From Colletotrichum lupini (lineage: Eukaryota > Ascomycota > Sordariomycetes > Glomerellales > Glomerellaceae), in assembly GCF_023278565.1 (NCBI RefSeq), contig NC_064673.1, positions 3,410,001 through 3,474,000 of the forward strand: a DNA stretch of 64,000 nucleotides, in the 5' to 3' direction. The position numbers and the translations under genes are program-made. Each line of letters begins with the position of its first letter. The first letter of the stretch is position 1. Under the pieces are notes generated by a model that saw only the letters and a list, made by a program, of their open reading frames with translations, made no database searches and was not told where the DNA came from. Positions 1 through 11,174 of the stretch are shown one piece after another.

Positions 1-807
1 AATAAAAAAGACGGAAGAAGTCATTCGATGGGGGATATTGAAGGAGTTGGGGACCCAACGGGGGAAATGGAGCTGGATCGTTGGATCGTTGGAACGAAGT
101 GGGTTTGGGCCAGAGAGCAGGGGCCATTGAGGCGCGTTTGTCCTCGCTTGTTTGCGCTGCCTCCACCAAGCCAGATCCTCCGGACATTACGCCGCTTATT
201 TGCACTGTTTTGGATAATGATATATGCAGTATAATCACAGTAGCACAGTGTCTGGTGATCGCAGATCGCAGGCTGGCGGCAGTCATGGTGCTTTTTTTAA
301 CACGCGCTAATTCCCGCGCCAGGTGGATCCCCGTGGCGATGCTGTCGAATCGTCAAATCAGATACCTTCCATATTACCTAATCAGGGTCTTACGGTACGT
401 ACACACACCACGACATTTGAACTTGCCGCAGCAGCATCATCATCCAAACCTGAAGTGCGATCAACTTATCACAACCCCCCAAAGTCTTCACCTGCGATTA
501 TTCGCGCAAGAATCAGAGAACAGATGTGCCGACATACTGCACTCGCAGTCCATTCCATTCATGCATGCATGTCAGAAGCAACGCTGTGTTGTTTCATGAC
601 GACATTCCCAAGAGTCCGATTGGTGTCAGCACGAACTAGGCACCTGAGGTAAGGTAAGAAGCTTGTTCTCGGACACATCAAAGGTCCATCTAAACTGCCA
701 AAACGCCCGAGCTATTCTACGCTACACTGATTGTACACATGATGCCACAATCCAGGGCAAGGCAAGTAGGTACCTTGGCTCGGAACAGTGGCCGTCATGT
801 TCCCCCT
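1..807. other. Intergenic, left edge
   Basis: No supported gene. This is the 3' flank of the RTA1-like gene. It contains a copy of an AGGTACCTT-type word near 768-777 and GGTAAGGTAAG near 648. The short open frames here have no codon structure or recognisable protein signature. Confidence 0.6.
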
Positions 808-2216
808 CTAAACATGACGGCTTCCCCTAGCGCCAGTCCTGTCATCGCTGTCATATTCATCCGCCGCCAACGGCCTCTCCTCCATAGCAACATAGTCACC
901 CTCATCACTATCCACCTCCAAGCCCGCCGCCTTTTCCTTCTTCTGCTGCTCCCTCGCCGCCTTCTTGGCCAGCTTGGACTCCCTCTTGGCAGCCTTCCTC
1001 TCCAGCTTCACCTGCTTCTTCTCCTGCCTCGACAGCCGAGGGAACTCGCTGTTGTCGCCCCTGAGCACGATACCCGGATGCACAGCGTTGAGCAGCACGA
1101 GCGCGAGCACCATCGGCAGTGCGTCGAGCCCGAACGCGTAGTTCTCGTTTGTCAGAATCGGGTTGTCCATGTTCGCCCCCGGTCCGAACTCGACCAACCG
1201 AAAGATGATCCGGATCTCCGCGAAGAATAAGTGTCAGCTCGGTCCGTTCATCCCGTCTTCTTGTCAAACATGTTCTGTCATACAGGGGTGGGGGGATAAG
1301 GAGGTGCAGGTTGCAAAGACAACTAAGAAAAGAAAAGAACTCACAATGATGAGAACCAACACCACAAACATCACCAACACCATGGCCCCGATCCGTTTCA
1401 AGTTGAGGTTGAATCTCTGTGCCCGCCTCATCTTGACGTAGAAGCGACCCATGAGCCCGCAAAAGACGATAATGAAAGCGAGCTGCAGCCCGCACCCAAT
1501 CATGTACACCTGCTTGCCGGTCCGCAGGATGGAGTCGTCCGATGCGACCTCCGTGTTGGACATCATCGCGCCGCCCGCCCCTTGCACCAGGAAGCAGACG
1601 ACGTCCATGGTGACAAAGATTTTGGTGAGGGCCGTCGCTTTGATGCGGAACACGCGCTGGTCGGGCAGGACGAAGTAGACGAGTCTGGCGGAGAGCATGT
1701 AGGCGAATGCATTGATCCCTGGACGGCGTCAGCTTTCTAGCTTGGACTTTGGCTTCTCGTCACGCAGATGTGATACGGAGTCATGCAGTGAAACGAACAT
1801 AGTGGAGCGAGTAGAAACAAGAGCTGCCCGCCAATCTGGTAACCAATCTGCTGTTGGTCCCTGGCGCCGAGGGACCGGAGAATGAAAGCTATCAGTTCCC
1901 ACGACGCGCCGACGCAAAGAACCCAGCAGAATCTCTGTCTCGGCGTTAGTTTTGAAGCTATTTGGACTGAAGGACAAGCAGCATCGTGTACCTTTCTGTA
2001 AAGAATGGCTTGGGCAATGTGCGCTACAAACGACATGCCAAAGAGAACGGCAAACGCGACGTTGCCTCCAAAGCTGGGATCAAAGGCGTAGTACGAGTTG
2101 CAGGCGTCGATTGGGACGTGTCCATACTTGCCCGGGACTGCCGTTGTGCATGATGGCAACGATTCGGACGAAGTTACGCTCGCGGTAGACGCACTGGTAG
2201 ATGTTGGTGTAGCCAT
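808..2216 (-). CDS. RTA1-like lipid-translocating exporter family membrane protein
   Basis: Four exons on the minus strand: 2216-1992, 1934-1799, 1718-1345, 1215-808, giving 380 aa with all phases consistent. RTA1/RTM1-like proteins are seven-helix fungal membrane proteins linked to lipid flipping and resistance to toxic compounds (7-aminocholesterol, molasses toxin). Seen here are the Ser/Thr-rich extracellular start with Cys residues, the motif CWVLCVGASWELIAF after the first junction, ARDQQQIGYQIGGQ before the fourth helix, and the family-diagnostic RIIFRLVEFG with a downstream DALPM and HPG. The last 80 residues are a cytosolic Lys/Arg/Glu-rich tail. Intron 1 is 57 nt, in frame and without stops, so its removal rests on family conservation. 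The start is the first ATG, and the substrate cannot be told from sequence. Confidence 0.9.
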
Positions 2217-3700
2217 GGTTTGTCTACAGTGATTTGTGTGTGTTGAAGCTTATCATCTGAATCCGTCCGAACTCACGTCCGAAGTCGTAGATGTTATATC
2301 TAATTCCCCCAACAAAGCGTTTGCTCTCCGACATGGCAGGCATTCATCACGAAATGCAGAATGAGGCTCAGCTCTGGGACTTTGGTATTGGTTTTACTCG
2401 TCAAATACAGCGCCGCGCCGCGTCACTGGACGAAAAAAGCCCCCCGAATCCTTCGATAAGCTAGGCAGCCACCCCATTGGATTCGGGTAGAGCACCAAAG
2501 TCCCGGTTCGATGGGGCGCAAATGCCAAAGTTCTTAAGCTCAGCCAGCCTTATGACTGATAACGTTCCGCAAGTTGGCGGCTGGCTCATCCTCCACCGTG
2601 ACGCGGCTCTGTTGAAGCTGCTGCATCTCTAGGGCTGAAGTAGGTACGCGGCGAAGCTCAATACGTGCATAAGGCGTCTTGATAGATACTAGATGACGAT
2701 CGATGTGTATGAAGATCGAAAGCAAAGACAAGCCTCTTTGGTGGGTACGTCTGAAAGCTCACTTGCCTATTCTGAAATTTCTCTGGCTCGCGAGTGGACG
2801 ATTGGAAGCCAGGTGTGGCCTGGTGAGGGAAGGGTCCATCGCGAATGCCACGAAAACGTAACGTAAATGGAGGAATGGATGCCGTAATGAGCTTGGCATC
2901 GACTGCCGTTTGCGAATATGAGACATTCACTTGGCACTGTGAACTGCAGCAAGATCTTGGGTCATGTCCCCATTACGTGGGTTCGTATGAAGAAAAATCT
3001 CACTGTGAGACTCCAAAGAAATGAAGCCATTGACAAGCTCAAGCGGTTATCGTCACAAAATGTGTGATGTTCCTGGCGCATCTTTTTTATTCTTAACAAG
3101 GAAGGAAGCCGCTGACCTAAGGGACTGAGGTACTATGTACTGACGCTAGTCTCAAACAGACGGAAACACCTGCACGGGCCAATGGCAGTCGGTTGATCCG
3201 ACCCCGCGCAGGTCTCCACCAAAGTTACTCGTTTCCAGTAAAAGCAGGGTCCACTTTACCCCTGTTCTGCGCCGCAAAGACCTCCCGTTGCACTCCACTT
3301 TGGCACTGGTTGGAGACGGGAAGCTCAGCTATCTTCGTCCTCGGCCGACCGCTTCTCAGCATCCTGTTTTTTCTCTCTCTCTCTGTTGACCGCCTCCGTC
3401 TCGCGCTTTGCACCGTGGCTGAGTTGGGATCTTCTACTTGCTGCTGCATGTCGTTGCCGTTGCTCGTTTGCTTCCGCAGCTGCAAGTGAGAAATTACGCG
3501 GCATATCTTCCCGAGTACCTGATAACCAGATCAATCAGCGCGTGCTGACCGCTTGGCGACCCTGAATTGCTGACCACCGCAAAAAAAGGAGGCATCTTTT
3601 CTCACGGCTACCCCCATTGGCCAATCCGAGTTGCGTTCCTCTGCTGCAGGATCGCGTTGCATACACACGAAAGAAAGGCACCGAGTAAGCACCAGCCAAG
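2217..3700. other. Divergent intergenic region between RTA1-like gene and YVC1
   Basis: About 1.5 kb holding the promoters of both divergent genes. No coding signal was seen on either strand. A CT-rich tract near 3367-3385 and the stretch up to 3700 are plausible leader sequence for the cation channel gene. Confidence 0.6.
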
Positions 3701-6091
3701 ATGCCTATCCGCGTCAAGTCCAAGAAAATGCCAAAGTCCCGGGACATGAGCCCCGTGTCCATGCACTTTGACACGTTTGAGCTGCCCGACATTGACACGG
3801 ACGATACCTTCCGCGAGGTCGTCAAGAAGCTCTCCGTGTAAGTTTTGCGCCCCTTCGTCTCATAGGCATTTCCCCCGTTGAGAACCGCGATGCTCTCCCA
3901 CCGCCCGCCGCTCCTGGACGGAAAACGGTTGACCGAGTTTTTGCTGACTTGACGGATCCGGTCTAGATACTTCACCGATGTCATTGTTCTGCCGAGCACC
4001 TTTGAGCAGCTGCGTACCACCCAGGCCGGTGAGCCGTTGCGAGTCTTGGTCGATCACTTAAATGCGACCTGCACCAACCGGGCCATCGTCAACGCCCTGC
4101 TGTAAGTCAATCTCCCATGCCTCCTATTTACTGTATTCTCCCAAGAGGGTGAAGCGGTAAAGCGACCGCACACCACCTCAGTCTCTAACACATTCCAGCG
4201 CCCTAAAATGGCACTATGCCGTCGACGAGGCCGAGTCCAACAAAGGCCTCTGCGAAGCCCGCGCCAACGCCTGTGAGATTGTCGCTTGGCGCTTCCTCAC
4301 CCGCCTCTCGGAGCGCGAGGCTGTCGATTTCTGCCTCTACGAGATCCCCGACCCCAAGGAGCCGGCCACACCGCCGCCCAACGCGGATCTCGAGAGCAAT
4401 GAAAACTCCCCTCTGCTCTCCGGCGGCAGCTGGTCCAACCGCAGCGGCAGCCGCCGCGCCTCCGTCCGCCCGGGAAGCAGCGCCAAGCGCTACCAGCTCT
4501 TGTCCTCACTCTCCAGGCTCACCATGAGCATGCACGCCGACCAGGACGAGGAAGAGGAGGACGACCCGACCTCGCCCTTCACCAACCTCAACGCTCTCGA
4601 GATCGCCGCCGTCGCCGACGCCAAGCGCTTCCTCAGCCAGCACGTTGTGCAGAAGATTGTCACGGGCATCTGGAACGGCGACATCATCTTCTGGGACAGC
4701 CTCTCGGTCCACGCCGAGAAGAAGCCCCGCTTCTACAACGCCCACACGACCGACATCTTTTCCCGCCTGCGCGTGCCAAAGTACCTCAAGTTCTGGGAGG
4801 CCTTCTTCTTCTTCATCTTCCTGTGCCTGTACTATTCCGTCCTCGTCACTCAGAACACCGAACGCATCACCCACAATGAAATCGTCCTGTACGTCTGGCT
4901 CGCTGCCTTCCTCTACGATGAGCTCAGCGAGTGGGCCGATGCCGGAACCATCTTCTATGCCACGGACATTTGGAACCTGTTTGACATGATCATGATAGGC
5001 ATCGGTATCACCTTTGCCGTTCTGCGTAAGCAAGCCCCTTCCCTCGTCATCTCCTCCCTACAACGAGCTAACACTTTATCACAGGCGTTATCGGTATTGC
5101 CAACCACGACATGAAGATGACCGACACTGCCTTCAACGTCTTTGCTCTGGAAGCTCTCTTCATGGTCCCGCGCGTGTTCTCCCTCCTCAGCTTGTCGCCC
5201 TACTGGGGAACCCTCATCCCGTGCCTCAAAGAAATGAGCAAGGATTTCATCAAGTTCATGGTCCTCGTCGTCATCATCTACCTCGGCTTCCTCACCACCT
5301 TCTCCCTCATCGGCCAGGACGCCTACACCTTTTCCCACATGACCATGATCCTCACAAAGATCTTCTTCGGCTCCTCCTACGTCGGCATCGAAATCATGGA
5401 CGACATCGACAAGGTCTTTGGCCCCCCTCTCATGATCATGTTCATCATCCTCTCCTCCTTCCTCCTCATGGGCTCCCTGACCGGTATGCTCTCCAACTCC
5501 TTCTCCCGCGTAATCACCCACGCCCGCGAGGAGTACCTCTACGTCTACAGCGTCTACGTCCTCGAGGCCTCGACCAGCAACCGCCTCACCCACTTCTACC
5601 CGCCCTTCAACCTCATCGCCCTCGTCATCTTCCGCCCCCTCCGCCTCTTCCTCCCTTCAGACGACAAGTTTCGCCACAGCCGCATCATCCTCCTCAAGGC
5701 CACCCACCTCCCCATCGTCGGCATGATCCAGCTCTACGAGAGCATCCGCAGCCGCGTACACTCGGACGAGTACGCCGGCTTCAAGGGGCCCCGAGGTCTC
5801 ACCGGCGCCACGAAGCAGCGCTCCCTCGGCGTCTTCCAGGCGAACCGCCCGTCGTCGGGATACCGCGCGGGAGGAAGATCCCCGCGCCCCGCGGAGCGCG
5901 ACAATCATCCCTCGTCGCACCACTCGTCGCGCCCGCAGACCCGCGCCGCGGAAGCCGACGACATGGACGCGCCGTCCGTGGTCGAGGTGCGCATCTCGGA
6001 GCTCACTGACAAGATTGATAAGCTCACTGCGCTCGTCGAGGCTCTGCAGTCGCAGACGCAGCCTGGTACCTCCCCCTCCGCCTCCTCTTGA
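3701..6091 (+). CDS. YVC1: TRP-like vacuolar cation channel (Yvc1 family)
   Basis: Four exons: 3701-3837, 3967-4101, 4199-5025, 5085-6091, giving 701 aa, close to yeast Yvc1 (675 aa). Yvc1/TRPY channels release Ca2+ from the vacuole on stretch, hyperosmotic shock or cytosolic Ca2+. The N-terminal cytosolic domain contains the conserved LKWHYAVDEAES and ARANACEIVAWRFL blocks. Hydrophobic segments follow: FWEAFFFFIFLCLYYSVL (about residue 290), EIVLYVWLAAFLYDE, LFDMIMIGIGITFAVL, FIKFMVLVVIIYLGFLTTF, a pore-loop candidate ILTKIFFGSSYVGIEIM, and a last helix ILSSFLLMGSLTG. The cytosolic tail is Ser/Arg-rich and ends in a short coiled coil (about 650-680). Residues D-E-E-E-E-D-D in the N-terminal half form an acidic patch. 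The start ATG follows CCAAG, and no upstream in-frame exon was needed. Confidence 0.92.
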
Positions 6092-7016
6092 AAGCTGGAC
6101 TGCGATGGTCCATCCGTCTTGGTCTAGACAGGTAATGTTCGACCTTGCCCGAATTGGCCACTTTCCATCCTTGGCTTGATGTCAGGATGGTGTGTCTTAC
6201 GCGCGTGTGTGCGCCTGTGTATGTGTGTATGTGTCTCGTCGATCAGTGAGAATCTCGGTTGGATATATCTGCATTGCCCGGTGCATCTTTGGTGCTTGTC
6301 TTTCTGTTTTTGGTTTTTGTTTTCAGCTCGATGTGCATATGCATTTTGCTCTTTTCTGGATGAGATGAAAGTATGTGAGACCTGGGTGTAGTCATGCTGA
6401 TGCTAATGTTTTCTCGTGATCATTGGACGTCTTTTGAGTTGGTTGTTAGTTGGCCCTTGCAGTGATAAGCGAGCAACTTGTTAATTTTGGGAGAATCATG
6501 TTTTGAGTAGCGCTGGTGTCGTAGTACGTTAGCGAATCAAATTTGGTCTTGCTATGATTTTACATCAATAACATGCATCTTCTTCTTAGACGTGACGTGC
6601 CAGAATCTAAATCTGGTTGCACTCAACATTTGCGGTATTAGCTTGCCTGTAAGCGGAGGCACGAAGGGAATTGCAGACACATCTCCTTCGATTTTGAAGA
6701 AATGGGACCACTGGACACGATGAAGATAGACAGTAGTCCACCATACAGAACCTTCCTCCCAGAGAAAAGCCTCGTTTTCCACCATTCCTGAAAAACCTCA
6801 AGTCCATAAATTCAAGAAGCGAGGTTCGAGAAAAGGTATGGCGAAGCCACCCCCACCATCCACAGCCACAACCCAAAAATTTACCCCGCTAACGCCACCG
6901 AAATCAGCACAGAAAAGAAAGAAAGAACGAAAAAAGGTTTCCAAGCTGCGGTGTGCTCCATCAACCAAAAGGTTGGACTCAGAAAATATAAAAGTAGAGG
7001 CTCGCACCTCGTGATA
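6092..7016. other. 3' flank of YVC1
   Basis: T-rich and TG-rich 3' untranslated and intergenic sequence, with no supported gene. The Pol III terminator of the adjacent tRNA lies at its right end. Confidence 0.6.
6990..6993 (-). terminator. RNA polymerase III terminator of tRNA-Leu
   Basis: A TTTT run on the minus strand, 24 nt downstream of the tRNA 3' end. A second TTTT follows at 6983-6986. This is the expected Pol III stop. Confidence 0.6.
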
Positions 7017-7098
7017 TGACAAGAGTGGGATTCGAACCCACGCCAATTACTTGACTAGCACCTGAAGCTAGCGCCTTAGACCGCTCGGCCATCTTGCC
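7017..7098 (-). tRNA. tRNA-Leu (anticodon CAG)
   Basis: The sequence folds as a class II tRNA of 82 nt. Acceptor GGCAAGA pairs with TCTTGTC (one G-T), followed by discriminator A. The D arm is of the TGGCCGAGCGG type and matches the Pol III A box. The anticodon stem CTAGC/GCTAG closes the loop TTCAGGT, giving CAG. A long variable arm follows, and the T arm GTGGGTTCGAATCCCAC contains the B box. No intron. It decodes CTG as leucine. Confidence 0.95.
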
Positions 7099-10000
7099 TT
7101 GATGAATTGTTATTACTTTTCGTCAAGTGAGGACACAACTTGTGTGGGTGGGTGAGTGGCCGGGCAAGAGGTAGTGGGGCGGGTGTGTCATGCGTGGGCG
7201 TCGTTGTCCCAGTCAGGAAGAGAGCCCTTGGGCAGGTATTGCAGACGTCGGATTTGCGGGCAGGGAAACGGTTTCTACCGATATGTGGCACGAGCGTTTT
7301 GGATTCGAAGAAGTGAGCGTTTTTCCAATTGGAGTCGCTATCCGGCCGGGTTCAGTGCCGATTTTCGGGCCCCGCATCGCCGTTGGATCGGACCAAACTC
7401 CGACGTCCTTGGCACCTGGCTGACTTCAAGTCAATGCCAAATGTTGAAGTTTATGGCTGAGGTTAACATTCTTTATTTGCGCTTCGTTAATTTCATGTGT
7501 TTGTCGACGCCACAAGGTCATTCCTGCACCTTACTTAGAGTTTCAATAACGGTCAGGCGGTAGTGGGCGGTGATACCTTGACGGAAGATCTCGATCCTCG
7601 CAGCCATGAAGATGAATTTGGACAGGAACTGAAGCCCACTGGAGACTAGTTCTCTACGAATCTGGCTTCATGTTCTTGTGTCATTGTATCCGCGCTACGC
7701 GAGAGCTGGCTGTCAATGTATACGCAGCCATGCTAGACGTTGGAACGTCCCAAGAGACCTTGATCAAGTCTCTCAAATGTGTCATGAAAACCGCACCCAC
7801 TTCATCTTATGCGTCAATGCTTCGAGGCAAGGGCCATGGAAACTTATACGTTCCATTTGCGTTGCTTTTCTAGGCCGCAGGGTGCGATTACGGCACTGGA
7901 CCCTCCACCCCCATGATGTCGACTCGTAAGGCGCGCTTGTTCATCCCGTGAGGTCAACCCGAACCCCGCTGGATCATGAGAACCATGTACATACTATACA
8001 GCGTGACTATGGGAGAGAAGTCTGCAATGTAGCGAAGCTAGCGGACACACCACCCATCATGCTTGTGGCAGTTCCAAGTTGAGGTTCTTCTTCAATCTAT
8101 GTCCCGTGACATCTGTTCTCCCATTTCTTTAACGTCAAGCCACTGAAACCCGAGAATAGCCATGAAAACGCTTATATATCATAGATAAGTTCACTAGAGC
8201 TCCTGTTACGTAGTCCACTTGGCATCGTCGTTGCTGGCTGCGAAAGCGATTGGCAACGAGCGCAGCTATAACGCAGCCCTCAGTTCTGCGAACTTCATGG
8301 ATGGTGTCCTCACAAAGTTAATCGTTCCCAGGATAATATTCCTAAGCTTATCAACAGCAATCCTCGATCTGCCATTCCTACATGTAAGATACTTATACGC
8401 GTATATTCAGTAATGAATACTCACCGTATGCCGGGCAAGGAAACCCGGAGGCAATCATCGCCTATCCTCCCGAACCTGCTTCGTCCTCCGGCTCCGGCTT
8501 CCACCTCCCCAATATGGGTGGATACCACTCAATGGACCAACTTGGGAAACTCCGAAGGGGAGCGGTGTATTTAATGGCGTTGTGCCACAGACCACTAGTT
8601 AGAAATGCAACCTCCCTTCTACCTACTACTGACCACCCCACCTGTGCGGACTTCTACTCCCCCCCCCCCAAAGCTCCCACATCCGACGCCCCCAGCAAGA
8701 AGGGCGCCGCCGGCCCTTCGCAAACCGATGCACCAGGCCGCCCACGGGGTACTCCGTTGTAGCCTTGGGTTTCAGTGACGCGTATTTGAATACAGACACC
8801 ATCGTGTCGTACGACCACGCCGACGCGGAAGGTCTAGACTTGCACCACGCCTGCTACAAGGCCATCGGGTTTGCTACACAAGACAACCTGATCATCTGCC
8901 AAGCTGATCCAGGCCCGGGCTGCCTCATCCGTCTCATCGTATACACATTGAATGAGGGAGCACATCCAGGAGGAGGACTATCTACAACGGAAGGAGCTCT
9001 TCCCCATAGCTAGATACCGCCGCAATCTTTTCGGAGGTGAATTCTGGTATGCCGTAAAATCGGGAGCTATCGAATAGTCCTAATTTAGACAAACCAAGGT
9101 TCAGCTTTTGCACGGGGGACGGGTATAAATATGTTTGACATGCTATCATGAACAATGAACTATCCTGGCTCGTTGAAAGCCAAGACTTTCAAGGGTGAAA
9201 ATAGAAGGGCCTGCATATATTAGGCAGTGAAAACAAATGAGGCTCTCAATGCCGCAGAATAGTATCAATATGAGAGCTCAGACGTGCTACACCGTACGTG
9301 CAAAAGAAACTCGATACGAAGCATTGGAGAAACGCTCTAGAAATCTAGGCACAGAGTTTAATCACAGCATGAGTGTAGGAGTCCAGGTCTGATACTGTTC
9401 ATCGAAACTGATGCTCGCACATCAGACCTTTAAGCGAGCCACCCTCATGTGCGCGATACCATTGTCAGATGTAAGGTAGGCCAAGCTGAGAATGTAAAGC
9501 AAACAGTATGATTCAAGTCTCCAACCATCGCTCCTTGAGATACCGACATCTTCGTCGTCAAGGCAGTCTCGACCTTTCACAGATTAGGCTCCTCACAATC
9601 TACCCTAAAAGAACTGGAAATAGTGTGAATAACGTGCCTCATTCCTGCCAACATGAGATGTGTCGGTTGACACACGGACAATATCTCCTCGGTAGTTCAA
9701 TCTCATTCGCAAAACACGTATCCAGCCTTCAAACCCTCCATTGCGTTCTTGGCGTACGCGAGAGAAAGAGCCAATACCCCCTTTGTTCTTTTCTCAGCGT
9801 ATGTATATATCCTCGCAGTGCACCTTGAGCAGCGCCCACCTAAGATCGAGGCCAGCCATTGTTTCGGGCCCGGGGCAGAACCCGCCATCAAACAAAGGCT
9901 GAGCGGATTTGGTGCGAAGTCCTGCGTTGGCGTAAACACAGCTCTGCTATGCATACTTCACTAAAAAGGTAAATCACCGACCCCCATTCAAGTACTTCAT

Positions 10001-11174
10001 CATCCTACGTCCCCTAGACATACGCATCTAAATACACCCAAACCAACAGCCAGAGACCAGGAAAACCCCGTAGAATCCGCCCTTGTAACGCCACAGTATA
10101 AATCTCAAGTCTGATCCCAAGCTCAGGCTGGACCCCCTACCTCACCGGCAGCAGCAACGTGCAACAACAAGTACAACAAGCCGCCGGATACAGCATCTTT
10201 GGCTCTTGCCCTTCTTCCTCTCAGCACATTCCATTTACACACCTGCCCGAGTCGCCTATTGAAGTCCTTGTCTACCAGATTTTCAGCCAATGCTCAAGTA
10301 CCCAGATCTAAGACCAGAACCCAAGAGATGAAAGAATCACACTACAAACCTCAAGCGGGAAGACTGTAGACGAAACCGAGGCAGTTGTGCGAGGCGGAGT
10401 AAAGACTTCAGCCCGCAATCAGCTCAATGAAGTTCGCTTCGCCAGATCCTACTCATCTTCGTTACCATTTCTCAACTGCCGTGCAGTTCCCTCTTCGCGG
10501 TCCTTCAAAAATACAGCAAGACCAACTCACAGCCAGCCATCAGAAACGAGACACAAAGACACCAAGAATGGTATCAAATGCAATCAATACTTTGTCTAAC
10601 ATTATATCTACGACAGCGTTGCGCCATTACCCACCATGATCCTAAGCTAATCATGCCGGACTCGCACAGCGCCCACAGCCACTGGCTGACAATAGCCACA
10701 GCCAAAACGTATCGCTAATCTTTTTTTCTTCGCCTTCCTCACGGCGACTTGCCATCCGTCTTCTAGTGGTTGTTGTGGCGTCTATCTACAAAGGGTGGTT
10801 TCGTTCCAATTCGTTTGTCCGTTCCGAGGCCTCCGTGTTTTCCCGTCTTTTTTTCTTTTTGGTGCAGTCTCCCTTCATCGCGCCAAACGCGGAGGTGCTT
10901 TCCATCCAACTATATAAAGTCGGTCTGCTATTTATATATCGCCGTGTTCAAAAGCCGACAACAAGAGGGTTTGGCAACTTTCCGCGGTTGAGAGCATTCG
11001 TCGCGCGCATTAAGAGTATAACTTTCTTCGCAAATACCGCTTCCGAGCGGATTTCGGCGGCAACCGCAGCAGAACCGATTCCGTGGTCCTCCATCCATGA
11101 TCCTCAGGAGTAGGCGTCGTCTCATCTTCACTGTCCGTCTCGTCTTCGCTGTCCGGCTCGGCCGCAGCGCTTTC
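7099..11174. other. Gene-poor interval of about 4 kb
   Basis: No intact gene could be supported. Two short open stretches near 8430-8580 (reading NPEAIIAYPPEP in one frame) and 8760-9013 have protein-like composition. They are separated by a C-run at 8651-8661 and have no recognisable family. They may be decayed gene fragments or chance. The region also contains the 3' flank of KAP114 (about 10.7-11.17 kb). Confidence 0.45.

Noticed and set aside
4955..5593. Acidic Asp/Glu/Val-rich open frame antisense to YVC1
   Set aside because: Codon bias shadow of a membrane protein. No start context or domain.
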